Source: Streptomyces sp. CB02009 (GTDB taxonomy: Bacteria; Actinomycetota; Actinomycetes; Streptomycetales; Streptomycetaceae). Taken from it: a stretch of DNA of 64,000 nucleotides. The DNA lies in contig NZ_LIVV01000014.1 of the NCBI RefSeq assembly GCF_001905825.1, positions 62,001 to 126,000 of the forward strand. The letters are read 5' to 3'. Of this stretch, positions 44,417-53,518 are shown one piece after another. The translations under genes were made by a program, and so were the position numbers. The notes beneath the pieces were generated by a model. The model saw only the letters and a program-made list of their open reading frames with translations. It ran no database searches and was not told the DNA's origin. Positions within the stretch are counted from its first letter, which is position 1. Each line of letters starts with the position of its first letter.

Positions 44417-45394
44417 TCACCTGTTCTGGGCGGCGGCCACGGGGGTGCGCAGGGCGGCGTCCTGGGCCGCCCTGCACGCGCCGAGCACGTGCTCGGCGAA
44501 GTCTTGGGGGAGATCGAGCTGCCGCAGGCGCACGGCGATCGTCGCGAGCAGATCTCTCGCGGAGGCGGCCGCGGCGGCTGCCCGCTGCGGGGTCGTTCCA
44601 GGAGAGATGCCGACGACGGCCGCGAGGGGCATACCCGTCTCGATCAGCTCGTTGATCGCGTCGGCGTGTCCCTCCTTCGCGCCGCGGCGCAGGGCGTGCA
44701 GACCGAAGCTGACGTGCCGGGACTCGTCCCGGGTCATGGCCGTGAAACCGGCACGCATCCCGGGCAGCAGGGGGATGCGCTGGAGGCTCCTGACCAGTCC
44801 GCGCTGACCGTGCAGGGCAAGGACGCCTTCGGTGATCAGATGGAAGAACGTGACGGCCCGCAGCCACAGGGCGTAGTCGTGCGGCGAGGAGTTGAGCTCA
44901 CGCAGGATCGTGTTCTCCAGCGTGTGCACGGCACGGTTGGCCGGGCTCAGCGTCGACCAGGACGTGATGAGCTGATTCCGCAGGGAGGCGTCGAGGCCGA
45001 GGAGTTCCTCGGCGAGGCGGCTGACGAACACGGTGTGCCGCGCCTCGTCGGCGGCCTGGGTGCCCAGATAGACGAGGTACTCCTCGTCCGGACAGGCGGC
45101 GAGGACCGGACTCATCAGGTCCAGGCCCGTGTACTCGCCGATCAGGAAACTGGTGACGAACGCGGACAGGGAGTCCCGGGTGCCGGGGCTGAGCAGGTTG
45201 TTCCAGTGGTGGCGGTCCCGCTCCAGGTCGATGTCCGAGGCGATCCACTGCTGGCGTTCCCAGCGGCGGTAGAGCTCACGGGGATCGAACCGCCGCTCCA
45301 ACGTGTCGCCCGCGCCGCCCAGCAGCGCTTCCGGGCTCAGCCGGGACAGGCCGTCCAGATCGGCCTCGTCGAACAGCAGCGTCGTCCAGCGCAC
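44417..45394 (-). CDS. Ribonucleotide-reductase-R2-like diiron protein
   Basis: 325 aa ferritin-like four-helix protein. Likely iron ligands occur in the right order: an acid in SDIDLERDRHHW, Glu in LIGEYTGLD, Glu/His in DEARHTVF, Glu in LITEGVLAL, and Glu/His in RDESRHVSFG. Relatives outside nucleotide metabolism act as oxygenases or N-oxygenases in natural-product pathways. No R1 subunit is nearby. The GTG at 45394 has GGAGGAG 7 nt upstream and is preferred over the ATG at 45448. It lies between the exporter and the 61-aa peptide gene, which could be its partner or substrate (inference). Confidence 0.82.
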   Translation of the reverse strand: MRWTTLLFDEADLDGLSRLSPEALLGGAGDTLERRFDPRELYRRWERQQWIASDIDLERDRHHWNNLLSPGTRDSLSAFVTSFLIGEYTGLDLMSPVLAACPDEEYLVYLGTQAADEARHTVFVSRLAEELLGLDASLRNQLITSWSTLSPANRAVHTLENTILRELNSSPHDYALWLRAVTFFHLITEGVLALHGQRGLVRSLQRIPLLPGMRAGFTAMTRDESRHVSFGLHALRRGAKEGHADAINELIETGMPLAAVVGISPGTTPQRAAAAAASARDLLATIAVRLRQLDLPQDFAEHVLGACRAAQDAALRTPVAAAQNR

Positions 45395-45456
45395 CGTCTG
45401 CTCCTCCTCGTCGTTCCCGTTCCGCCCCGCGCGGGGTGCCCACCCCACGCGATCAG

Positions 45457-45493
45457 CCGGCCGGTTTCCGGGAGACCCGGTGACCGGCCGGCA
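45457..45493 (-). terminator. Hairpin directly after the 61-aa peptide gene
   Basis: Outer arms of 9 bp (GCCGGCCGG / CCGGCCGGC) and inner arms of 5 bp (CCGGG / CCCGG) between the peptide stop codon and the diiron gene. Such a hairpin can give many more copies of the small first gene than of the genes behind it. Confidence 0.6.
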
Positions 45494-45516
45494 GAATCAC
45501 TGCGCCGAAGGGCGAG

Positions 45517-45702
45517 TCACATGACCTTGCCCATGACGAAGCCCTCGATCTCGGCGGCGACGCCGGCGTAGAGCTCCTCGTGCGAGTCCTTGATGCCGTC
45601 GAGCCAGGCCTCGAACGCGGTGGCGTCGTCGGTGCTCGGAGCGGCGGCGCCGGTCTCCTGGACGATGAGCTCCTGGATCTCGGTGCTGAGCGCGGTAGCC
45701 AC
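45517..45702 (-). CDS. 61-aa acidic peptide with own regulatory box, strong RBS and hairpin
   Basis: 61 residues starting MATALSTEIQELIVQETG and ending GFVMGKVM; strongly acidic (12 Asp/Glu, 2 Lys, no Arg or Cys). GTG start with AAAGGAG about 8 nt upstream. One of the 18-bp boxes lies 102 bp upstream and a hairpin follows the stop codon, so it appears to be made in excess of the following genes. There is no phosphopantetheine serine motif, no signal peptide and no classical leader/core border. Possibilities are a RiPP precursor, a scaffold peptide on which a small molecule is built, or a partner subunit of the diiron enzyme. I do not recognise the family. Confidence 0.7.
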   Translation of the reverse strand: MATALSTEIQELIVQETGAAAPSTDDATAFEAWLDGIKDSHEELYAGVAAEIEGFVMGKVM

Positions 45703-45803
45703 GTAAGCACTCCTTTTCGTCGGGCGGGCGACTGCCCGCGCGGGGAAGGCGGAGACCGTCGGCCTCTGCTCTGTGGGGATGCTTTCAGCGCGGCTGACCC
45801 GGC

Positions 45804-45821
45804 CGCATCTTCTGAACTGCT
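45804..45821 (-). promoter_or_regulatory. Shared 18-bp box upstream of the 61-aa peptide gene
   Basis: Minus-strand reading: AGCA, six bases, AAGATG, CG, 102 bp before the GTG at 45702, in the 139-bp gap after the SH3-like gene. Confidence 0.6.
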
Positions 45822-45841
45822 ATGACCGGCGGGCTGAACTG

Positions 45842-46177
45842 CTACGACGCCGCGGAGCGCGCCGGGTGCGGGGTGACTGCGACGTAGCCCGCGAGCAGCC
45901 CCTCCACCGTCACCGGCTCGAAGTTCACCGCGCTGGACCAGCCTCCGACGGCCAGCCGGAACCAGACCGAGCTGGTGATGATCCCGTCCCGGTGCTGGTC
46001 CTCGACCACCTCGTCGCCGGGCGACCAGCCCACGGCCTCGTAGCCGACGGAGACGTCCGGGAACACCAGGTCGATCACGGGACTGTCCAGCGACGGACCG
46101 GACCGGATGTTGGCGTCACGCCACACGGGCCCCAGCCCGACGGACAGGACGTGGTACTCGGGGGGAGTCGCGGACAT
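45842..46177 (-). CDS. Small SH3b-like domain protein, cytoplasmic
   Basis: 111 aa. The sequence VWRDANIRSGPSLDSPVID is a bacterial SH3 (SH3b) signature; such domains usually bind cell-wall peptides in secreted proteins. Here no signal peptide precedes it, and aromatic residues (VWFRLAVGGWSSAVNF) close the small barrel. It lies 79 bp downstream of the monooxygenase-reductase gene, in the same direction. It may bind the 61-aa peptide or another pathway protein, but that is speculative. Confidence 0.7.
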   Translation of the reverse strand: MSATPPEYHVLSVGLGPVWRDANIRSGPSLDSPVIDLVFPDVSVGYEAVGWSPGDEVVEDQHRDGIITSSVWFRLAVGGWSSAVNFEPVTVEGLLAGYVAVTPHPARSAAS

Positions 46178-46256
46178 GCGCTCGCTCCGTTCTCCGGCGT
46201 GCTCGTCGCACGCTCGGTGGTGAGGTTTCTTCGGGGGTACGGGACGGTGGACGTGC

Positions 46257-48095
46257 TCAGGCCACGGCGCCCAGGGCAGCCGGCCGTCCCGCGGCGGCGC
46301 GTGCCCCGCCCAGCCAGACCACCTGGGACACCATCTCGACGAGCCGTGCGGCGTCGGGATCGAGCTCGGGGCCGTTCCCGGAAGGCTGCTGCGGAGCGGC
46401 CGCGACGGCCACGCCCACCGGCGTCGGCCAGCCGCGCAGCGCGTGCCCGATGGTGCGCAGCGTGGCCAGGGTCGACACCGCGCCCTGGGCGGCCGCGCCC
46501 ACTGCCACCGTGCCGATCGCCCGCCCCTCCAGATAGGGCACCGGTCCGCCGATGTCGTTGACGTAGTCGAGGGCGTTCTTCAGCAGCCCCGAGACGGTCG
46601 CGTGGTACGTCGGCGACACGAGGATCACGCCATGGGCGGCACGCAGTTCGCCCAGGAAGCCGGCGACGGCCGCGTGCGACCCGGCCAGTCCGGGCCGGTA
46701 CGCCGGGAAGTCGATCTCGGAGCCGGTGAACACGCGGACGGACGCGCCCTGTTCGGCGCCCCGGTCGGCACACCATGCTGCCACTCGGTCGCAGGTGGAA
46801 CCCTGGCGCAGCGATCCGCTGATCACGACGATGCGTGGTGCCCCCATGGGGGTGTCCCCTCTGTTAGTTCGGACGGCCGCCGGTGTGGCGGAGACCGGTG
46901 GGGCGGAGGCCCGTTCCGGGCGCCGGTGGCCCGGCCGCCAGGCGAGAACATCGGCGATCTCCGCGTCCTTGCGTCCGGCGGACTTGAAGCGCGCGTTGCG
47001 CCGTTCCTCCTCGGCACGGCCGGCGCCCTGGTCGAGGGCGCCCTGGCGGCGGGAGGCGAGCACCACGGCCCCGGCGCGGTCCACCCGCTCGCGGGCGTAT
47101 GCCGCGAGTGCGTCGGACACCGTGGCCGCCGACGCAAGCGCGTCGGCGAGGACGGCCGCGTCCTCCAACGCCATGTTGGCGCCCTGGCCGAGAGCCGGGA
47201 CCATCGGATGCGCGGCGTCGCCGAGCAGCGCCACCCGGCCATCCACCCACCGCGGAGCAGGGTCGCGGTCGTGGATGTCGGTGACGACCACCTCCTCGGG
47301 GACCGTGTCCCGCACCAGGCCGACGACCGGCGCGAACCAGCCCTCCAGGGCGTCGAGCAGCGCCACCCGGGCACCGGCCGCACCCATGGCGGGCCACGCC
47401 CCGGCCGGTGCGGTGATCTTGGCAGTCCAGTACAGGGTGTCGTCGCCCACCGGGGCGACGAACAGCTGGATGCCGCGGCCGTTGACGACGTACCCGCGCT
47501 GCCCGAGGGAGGAGCCGGTCGTGCGACCGCGGACCGAGGTGTAGCCGCGGTACGTCGGCGGCCCGTCGCCCAGCATCCGGGCCCGGACCGCCGAGTGGAT
47601 GCCGTCGGCGCCGATCAGCACGCCGCAGTCGACGGCGGCCCCGTCGGACAAGCGCACGGTGACGTGGCCGGGGTGTGTGGTGTAGTCCGTCACGGTGGTC
47701 GCCAGTCGGACGGCCGCCCCGGCGGTGAGCGCCTCGTCTAGCAGCATCCGGTGCAGGTGGGAGCGCAATACGGGGATCTGCGGCACGCCCAGGTCGTCGG
47801 CCGCGGCACCGATCGGCTCCTCGGCGAGCACCGTCCCGTCCGCGCTCATCAGCACCCGCACCTCGTCGGGCCGGGTGATGTGCCCGACCTCCCGCAGCCG
47901 CGCGCCGATCCGCGGCCCCAACGCATCGGCGGCCCGCACCCCGTTCGGATAGATCACCAGCCCGGAGCCGCCACCGCCGATATGCCCCGCCCGCTCGACG
48001 ATGGTCACGTCGAGACCGCGCGCGGCCATGCCGGCGGCCGCCGCGAGTCCTCCGATCCCGCCGCCCGCGACCACTACGGACCGTTTTCTGGCCAT
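46257..48095 (-). CDS. FAD-dependent monooxygenase fused in frame to an NADPH-FMN reductase
   Basis: 612 aa in one uninterrupted frame. Residues 1 to about 395 are a PHBH-type class A monooxygenase: VVVAGGGIGGLAAAAGM dinucleotide loop and VALLGDAAHPMVPALGQGAN near residue 290. After a linker of about 20 residues, residues 417-612 form a complete NADPH-dependent FMN reductase (VVISGSLRQGSTC, and SPTYHATVSGLLKNALDY). Met417 has an internal AGAGGGGA upstream, so the reductase could also be made separately. Either this is a true fusion or two coupled genes whose first stop codon was lost. Class A enzymes normally reduce their own flavin, which makes the reductase unusual. No 18-bp box was seen nearby. 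Confidence 0.85.
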   Translation of the reverse strand: MARKRSVVVAGGGIGGLAAAAGMAARGLDVTIVERAGHIGGGGSGLVIYPNGVRAADALGPRIGARLREVGHITRPDEVRVLMSADGTVLAEEPIGAAADDLGVPQIPVLRSHLHRMLLDEALTAGAAVRLATTVTDYTTHPGHVTVRLSDGAAVDCGVLIGADGIHSAVRARMLGDGPPTYRGYTSVRGRTTGSSLGQRGYVVNGRGIQLFVAPVGDDTLYWTAKITAPAGAWPAMGAAGARVALLDALEGWFAPVVGLVRDTVPEEVVVTDIHDRDPAPRWVDGRVALLGDAAHPMVPALGQGANMALEDAAVLADALASAATVSDALAAYARERVDRAGAVVLASRRQGALDQGAGRAEEERRNARFKSAGRKDAEIADVLAWRPGHRRPERASAPPVSATPAAVRTNRGDTPMGAPRIVVISGSLRQGSTCDRVAAWCADRGAEQGASVRVFTGSEIDFPAYRPGLAGSHAAVAGFLGELRAAHGVILVSPTYHATVSGLLKNALDYVNDIGGPVPYLEGRAIGTVAVGAAAQGAVSTLATLRTIGHALRGWPTPVGVAVAAAPQQPSGNGPELDPDAARLVEMVSQVVWLGGARAAAGRPAALGAVA

Positions 48096-48096
48096 G

Positions 48097-49506
48097 TCAT
48101 CCCTCCCGGGCGGCGAACGCCGCCGTCCGTGTCCTGTCCGCGGACGTCAGAAGACGGCCGTCGTACGCGCCGAAGGTGCTCGAGGCGGCGTCCCACACCG
48201 TGCGGCCGGCCCGCAGGGTGCGTTCGACACGGCCGGTGAACGTCCAGCCCTCGTAGGCCGACCAGCCGCACTTGCTCTCCACGTCGTGCGCCGAGAGCAT
48301 CCAGGACGTGTCGGGTGCGAAGACGACCAGGTCGGCATCGGCACCCGCCTCGAGCCGTCCCTTGCCAGGGAGCCGGAACAGCTCGGCCGGCGCCCCCGAC
48401 AGGTGCCGCACCAGACGGGTCACCGCTGCGTCCGGGTCCTCCTCGGGCCACCTGCGGCGCATCCCGGTCCACACGGCGACAGCCAGCTCCTGCACGCCGG
48501 GCAGCCCCGGCGGCGAGGCCGCGACGGAGCGCGTCTTCTCGGCGACGGTGTGCGGCGCGTGGTCACTGCCCAGCGTGGCAAGCTGACCCTCCGCCAGCGC
48601 CAGCCACAGACGGTCCTGGTCGGCCTGGTCCCGAATCGACGGCGACAGCCGCGTCCGGGCACCCAGGCGGGAGGTGTCCTTGTCGGTGAAAGACAGATGG
48701 TGGCCGGTGACCTCGAACGTGACCGGGAACCCTGCGGCCCGCGCCGCGCACACCAGATCGGCCTCCTCAGCGCTCGACAGGTGCAGGATGTGCGCCCGCG
48801 TGCCGTACCGCCGCACCAGCTCGATCACCTTGGCGACGGCGACGATGCCGCCGGTGCGCGGGCGGCGCCGCTCGTACTCCAGATAGCTGCCCGGCTCACC
48901 CCACCAGGCATCGAGGAGCGCGAAAAGCCCGTCGTCTTCCGCGTGCAGGACGAGCTGCACCCCTCCCTCTGCTGCCGCGGCGAACGCCTTCTCGAGCACG
49001 GCCGGATCGCGGACGACGGTGGGAGCGGTGTGGTGACCGGCCATGAACACCTTGGCGCTGGTCGCCACCTCGGGGTCGAGGTCCGCGAGGAGTTCGGGGC
49101 GCGCCGGGTCGAGACCGATGTGGAAGCGCAGGTCCACCAGCGAACGCCCCTCCACCAGCCTGGCCTTGTCGAGCACCGCCTCAGGGTCCAGCGTCGGGGG
49201 CACCGTGTTTGGCATGTCGAGCACGGTGGTGACACCGCCGCGGACCGCCGCCCGGCTGGCGTGCTCCCAGTCCTCCTTGTACGTCAGGCCGGGAGTGCGG
49301 AAGTGCACGTGCGAGTCGATGAGCCCGGGCAGTACGTAGTGGTCGCCCGCGTCGATTCGCTCCGCCGACGCGGGCGCCGTGTCGGTGTCGCTGACGGCCG
49401 TGATCCGTCCGTCGGCGACAAGCACATGGCCCGGACGCACGCCGTTCGGCGTCACCAGCCTGCGGCCGCTGACCACGAGGTCGGGCGCGGGGATCAGTCG
49501 GTCCAC
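48097..49506 (-). CDS. Dihydroorotase/allantoinase-type amidohydrolase
   Basis: 469 aa. Metal-binding marks of the cyclic amidohydrolase group: DSHVHFRTPG, the probable carboxylated lysine in TSAKVFMAG, ILHLSSAEE, and GSDHAPHT. Such enzymes open or close cyclic ureides and imides (dihydroorotate, hydantoins, allantoin). The GTG start lies 13 nt inside the acyl-CoA dehydrogenase gene, so they are coupled. Being in a biosynthetic run with asparagine synthetase and PLP genes, it may form or open a hydantoin or dihydropyrimidine-like ring in the product (inference). The long in-frame extension to 50331 is antisense-like shadow. Confidence 0.85.
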   Translation of the reverse strand: MDRLIPAPDLVVSGRRLVTPNGVRPGHVLVADGRITAVSDTDTAPASAERIDAGDHYVLPGLIDSHVHFRTPGLTYKEDWEHASRAAVRGGVTTVLDMPNTVPPTLDPEAVLDKARLVEGRSLVDLRFHIGLDPARPELLADLDPEVATSAKVFMAGHHTAPTVVRDPAVLEKAFAAAAEGGVQLVLHAEDDGLFALLDAWWGEPGSYLEYERRRPRTGGIVAVAKVIELVRRYGTRAHILHLSSAEEADLVCAARAAGFPVTFEVTGHHLSFTDKDTSRLGARTRLSPSIRDQADQDRLWLALAEGQLATLGSDHAPHTVAEKTRSVAASPPGLPGVQELAVAVWTGMRRRWPEEDPDAAVTRLVRHLSGAPAELFRLPGKGRLEAGADADLVVFAPDTSWMLSAHDVESKCGWSAYEGWTFTGRVERTLRAGRTVWDAASSTFGAYDGRLLTSADRTRTAAFAAREG

Positions 49507-50618
49507 GACGCCGCCACCAGGTCCCGGCACAGGTCGTTGGTCGGCCCCATGAACGCGATGCCGCGCGCGTCGGCGAGCAGCCGCCCGATCGGGGCGCCTT
49601 CGCGGTATCCGGCCGAGCCGAGCATCCGCGCGATGTCCAGGCAGATCTCCTCTGCGGCCACACTCGCGTGGAGCTTGCTGTGCAGCGTGGTCAGGCCCGG
49701 CGCGGCCGACGTCCGCGCCCCGGCCCCGGCCACGACGGACCGTGCCGTCTCGACGCGGGTCGCCAGTTCCACTAGCCGGTGCCGCACGCCGGGCAGGTCC
49801 AGCAGACCGCGCCCCCGCGCGTGACGGACGGCCAAGTCGAACGCCGCCTGGGCGATGCCGACGGAAACGGCGCCGAGGCTGGCCCCCGACTCCCGGACCC
49901 CTGCGATGATCGACGCGGCCGCCCCGGCCGGACCGAGCCGGTCCGCATCCGGGACGACACAGCCGTCCAGGGCGATCAGACCAGTCGCCGAGCCACGCAT
50001 GCCGGCGAGGTCCAGACCGAGATCCGGTACGAGTCCGGGGTTGCCGGCCTCGACCAGGAAGAACGTCTGGCCGTCCGCCCCGTATCCCGTCCCGGTGTCG
50101 GTCGGCGGCGCCGTCTGCACCAGGACCAGATAGAGGTCGGCGACCCCGGCCCCGGTCGTGAACGTCTTCGAGCCGTCCAGCCGCCAGCGGCCGTCCGCGA
50201 GGCGCTCGCCGCCGCTGGCCAGGTTCCGCTTGGCAGCTCCCGCTCCGGTCTCGCTCCAGGCGGAGGCGGCGAGCCACCTGCCGTCGGCGAGGCGCGGCAG
50301 CCACCGCTCCCGCTGCTCCTCGGTGCCCCACTCGGAGATCCGGGCGCTCACGGCGAAGTGCTGGAACGCGATGATCGCCACCGACGGGTTGACCTGGGCG
50401 ATCTCCTCGACGACGCGGTTGACCGCCACGGCGTCCCCTCCCGCGCCGCCGTGGCGGACCGGAACGGCTGTACCGAGCAGGCCGCTCGCCCGTAGCGCCG
50501 CCAGCGCCTCACGGTCCGCCTCGCCGGCGTGATCGGTCTTGTCGGCGGATTCGGACAGCCGGGCACGCAGCCCGGCCGTCAGCAGCGGCCTCATGCCGCC
50601 CCCGACAGAGCCAGACAT
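49494..50618 (-). CDS. Acyl-CoA dehydrogenase-family flavoprotein
   Basis: 374 aa, normal length. Segments ASAWSETGAGAAKRNL (flavin/substrate loop), WRLDGSKTFTTGAG and the late ARMLGSAGYREGAPIGRLLADAR are typical. The C-terminal FMGPTNDLCRDLVA is common in secondary-metabolism members that oxidise carrier- or CoA-bound substrates, or act as flavin monooxygenases. The ATG at 50618 has GAGGAGG upstream; an ATG at 50594 overlapping the PrpF stop is an alternative. It would introduce a double bond or hydroxylate; the substrate is unknown. Confidence 0.82.
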   Translation of the reverse strand: MSGSVGGGMRPLLTAGLRARLSESADKTDHAGEADREALAALRASGLLGTAVPVRHGGAGGDAVAVNRVVEEIAQVNPSVAIIAFQHFAVSARISEWGTEEQRERWLPRLADGRWLAASAWSETGAGAAKRNLASGGERLADGRWRLDGSKTFTTGAGVADLYLVLVQTAPPTDTGTGYGADGQTFFLVEAGNPGLVPDLGLDLAGMRGSATGLIALDGCVVPDADRLGPAGAAASIIAGVRESGASLGAVSVGIAQAAFDLAVRHARGRGLLDLPGVRHRLVELATRVETARSVVAGAGARTSAAPGLTTLHSKLHASVAAEEICLDIARMLGSAGYREGAPIGRLLADARGIAFMGPTNDLCRDLVAASWTD

Positions 50619-51649
50619 TGGGCGACCTCCTCGAATTGCAGATGGCTCAGGGGCGCCAGGACGAACGACCCCTGGAAGGTGACGTGCTTGCGCGCGACGG
50701 TCGCCCACAGCAGAGCGCCCTCACCGGCGCTGCCGGGGACCGTGGTGACCGCGGTGACGGCCGTCCGACCGCCTGGAGTCGCGATGTCGATCAGCCCGGT
50801 GTCGTCCCCGTTCTCGCGGGCGATGCTCCAGGGCACGGTGCCGGGGATCCGCACCGCGGTGCCGAGGCAGACGACGCCGGTCAGGGCGATCGACGGATGC
50901 CAGCGCGGCACGGTCACGGCGCGGGCGGCTATCCCGCCGTCCTCGGACGGCAGCACCGCCGCGATCTTGGGAAAGGCGCCCTCGCGGTGCCAGCCGAGAC
51001 GGTCGGCTGCGGCGCCCCGGATCGACTCGAGCCGACCGAGCAGCTCGTCGCCCGCGGCGAACAGGGCGGCCTGGTCGGGCACTCCGAGGCCGCGCGCGTC
51101 CACGAACGCGTAGGTGTTGGCACTGTTGACGAGCGAGACGTCCACCCGCCCGCCGTCGGCCTCCAGCGTGGTGCATGGTCGACCGGCGGGCAGCAGGTCA
51201 CCGAAGGCAACCGGGGACGCCTGAACGAAGGTGACGGTGAAGCCGGCCCCGTCCCGCTCGACCCGGTCGACCTCGCACACCACGCTGTCCCCGTTGTTGA
51301 GGACCTGGACACGGATCCGCGCACCCGGCACCAGACGGGGAAGCATCCCCGAACGAGAGGCCGCCACCACCGCCGACAGGATCGAATGACCGCACGAGCC
51401 GCGCAGGTCGAACCGGTCCGGAGCACCCGGAAGGGCCTGGACGAAGCGGTAGTCGAGGTCGAACATCGGATGCACCGACGGTTCGACCAAGGCGATCTTC
51501 AGTACATGCGCGCCGCCTGCGTCGACCAGGTAGCGGCGGGCCTCGGCGAGGTGCGCGAGCAGCGCCTCCTCGTCGCGCGGAAGGCGCGCGGCGTCCAATA
51601 CGAACGTCGGGCAGGGGCTGCCCGACGCGTACGCGAGGTGCCCGATCAC
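50591..51649 (-). CDS. PrpF-family isomerase
   Basis: 352 aa. N-terminal ASGSPCPTFVLDAARLP, mid-protein RGSCGHSILSAVV with a conserved cysteine region, VNSANTYAFVDARGLG and the C-terminal MALTGVVCLGTAVRIPGTV-like block are marks of PrpF (aconitate or oxalomesaconate isomerases, diaminopimelate-epimerase fold). These enzymes move double bonds in tricarboxylate-like acids without cofactors. GTG start overlapping the asparagine synthetase stop by 4 nt; the ORF extension upstream is Arg/Gly-rich shadow. It suggests that an unsaturated polycarboxylic intermediate is processed in this operon (inference). Confidence 0.85.
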   Translation of the reverse strand: MIGHLAYASGSPCPTFVLDAARLPRDEEALLAHLAEARRYLVDAGGAHVLKIALVEPSVHPMFDLDYRFVQALPGAPDRFDLRGSCGHSILSAVVAASRSGMLPRLVPGARIRVQVLNNGDSVVCEVDRVERDGAGFTVTFVQASPVAFGDLLPAGRPCTTLEADGGRVDVSLVNSANTYAFVDARGLGVPDQAALFAAGDELLGRLESIRGAAADRLGWHREGAFPKIAAVLPSEDGGIAARAVTVPRWHPSIALTGVVCLGTAVRIPGTVPWSIARENGDDTGLIDIATPGGRTAVTAVTTVPGSAGEGALLWATVARKHVTFQGSFVLAPLSHLQFEEVAQCLALSGAA

Positions 51650-53487
51650 GCCGCCACCACCAGCGGTCTCGTCGCACCCGGCGGAACCCCGGCCGCACCG
51701 GGGCGCCGCACGGAATGCCGGAACTGCTCCTCCCACACCTCGTGCACGAGCAACGCCCACAGGGCCAGCGACGCGGTGTCGTCGGGACGGGCGGCCTGCG
51801 CGGCGAACAGGGCATCGACCGCTCGCCCGTCCAGCCGCCCGGCGGCCGAGACCCGGCCGGGCGCCAGCAGGTCCCGGGCGTACTCCCACAAGGAGGTTCC
51901 GGGCCGCAGCATCGCCGTCACCGGCAGGGTGAACGGCTGCTTGGGACGGGACAGCACCCGGTCCGGCAGCAACCCGGCCGCCGCGGCGTAGAGGGTCCGC
52001 TTGACCTGACCGCCCTGGATCCGCTGATGGTCGGTGAGCGACCGTCCCAGGGCCACGACCGACCGCTGACAGAACGGCACCCGGGCCTCCACCGAGGAAG
52101 CCATGCTGAGATGGTCGACGCGGCGGAGGTGGTAGGCGGGCAGGCGGTAATCCAGCTCGAAGCGGGTGACACGGTCGAGGACGGTGCCCGGGCCGTGGAG
52201 CAGATCGTCGCGGGCCGCCGCGGGCAGCGCCGGATCCGTGGCGACATGGGCCCGGTAGGCTTCGGTGTAGAGCCCGTTCCGCACAGCGGCAGGCGCCGCG
52301 GACAGGGCGTCCAGATAGCCCTGCGACCAGTCCTCACCCGCGGCGGCTCGCTCCGCCGCGACGCGCATGCGCTCGTACCCGCCGAACACCTCGTCGGCGG
52401 CGTCGCCCGTGAGGGCGACCGTGAACCCGGCGTCACGGACCGCCCGGAACAGGGCGAACGTGCTCAGGGCGATCGGGTCGGCGTTCGGCTGGCCCAGGTG
52501 CCACACCGTGTCCTCAAGGAGCTCGGGGAAACCGGCCGGGTCGATCTCCACCTGATGGTGCGTCGCCCCGGCACGCTCGGCGACCTCGCGGGCGAAGTGC
52601 CGTTCGTCGAACGGCCAGGCACCCCGGTAGGCGATGTTGAACGTGTGCACCGGGCCCTGTTCCGCCGCAAGCGCCGTGACCAGACTGGAGTCCAGCCCGC
52701 CGGAGGTGATCAGGGCCACGGGGACGTCCGCGACGAGCAGCCGGCCTACCTCGGAGCGCAGTGTGTGCCGCACCCGTCGGGACGCGGTGAATCCGTCACC
52801 GGCCGGTACGGGGGGCACCTCCGCCGCCCGCCGCCCGAGGCGCGGGGTGCCGCCCAACTCGCACACCCACGTCGTGCCTGGCTCCATCACCTCGACGTCT
52901 TCGTACATGGTCCGCGTGCCGAACGGGGTGCGGGTAGACAGGTAGGCATCCAGGGCGGACTCCCGTACCCGGCCGCCGATCCCGCCGAACCCGAGGAGTG
53001 CCGGCAGCTCGGAGGAGAACCGCAGGGAGCGGCTCGCCGCGTCCCACCGGTAGTACAGCGGCTTCATCCCGATGTGGTCGGTGGCAAGGAGCAGCCGGGG
53101 CACCTCGCCGCGCGTGTCGAGGAGCGCCAGCGCGTACATGCCGTCGAGTTGCTCGGTGAACTTCTCGCCGTACTCCAGGTAGAGGGCGGGCAGAACGGAA
53201 CCGTCGCAGCGGTCGGGAAGCGAGTGCCCCCGTGCCTCCAGGCGGCGGCGCAGTTCCTCGTGGTTATAGATCTCCCCGTTGAACACCACCTGCACCGGGC
53301 CGCCACGACCGTACGGCTGCTCTCCGCCGTCAAGGTCGACGACCGCGAGCCTGTTGTTGCCCAGGCCCCAGCCGGGCACCTGGACCATGCCCGTCGCGTC
53401 CGGGCCCCCGTGCCTCTGGAGGGCGGCGACGGTCCGCATCTCGTGCGGCGTCGCCACCGCGTTGAAGTAGCCGAAGATCCGGCACAT
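51646..53487 (-). CDS. asnB: Glutamine-dependent asparagine synthetase-like amidotransferase
   Basis: 613 aa, full length. Cys2 (MCRIFGYFN) is the N-terminal nucleophile of the glutaminase domain, so glutamine can be the ammonia source. The synthetase domain has the PP-loop LITSGGLDSSLVTAL (near residue 262) and ALTGDAADEVFGGYERM. Members in natural-product clusters amidate acids other than aspartate or close lactam rings. Its position between PrpF and a PLP enzyme suggests it amidates a carboxylate of the pathway intermediate. ATG start chosen at the catalytic cysteine; the longer ORF would remove this function. Confidence 0.9.
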   Translation of the reverse strand: MCRIFGYFNAVATPHEMRTVAALQRHGGPDATGMVQVPGWGLGNNRLAVVDLDGGEQPYGRGGPVQVVFNGEIYNHEELRRRLEARGHSLPDRCDGSVLPALYLEYGEKFTEQLDGMYALALLDTRGEVPRLLLATDHIGMKPLYYRWDAASRSLRFSSELPALLGFGGIGGRVRESALDAYLSTRTPFGTRTMYEDVEVMEPGTTWVCELGGTPRLGRRAAEVPPVPAGDGFTASRRVRHTLRSEVGRLLVADVPVALITSGGLDSSLVTALAAEQGPVHTFNIAYRGAWPFDERHFAREVAERAGATHHQVEIDPAGFPELLEDTVWHLGQPNADPIALSTFALFRAVRDAGFTVALTGDAADEVFGGYERMRVAAERAAAGEDWSQGYLDALSAAPAAVRNGLYTEAYRAHVATDPALPAAARDDLLHGPGTVLDRVTRFELDYRLPAYHLRRVDHLSMASSVEARVPFCQRSVVALGRSLTDHQRIQGGQVKRTLYAAAAGLLPDRVLSRPKQPFTLPVTAMLRPGTSLWEYARDLLAPGRVSAAGRLDGRAVDALFAAQAARPDDTASLALWALLVHEVWEEQFRHSVRRPGAAGVPPGATRPLVVAA

Positions 53488-53518
53488 GGCTGCCTGTCTT
53501 TCGTGAGGAGGCGACGGA

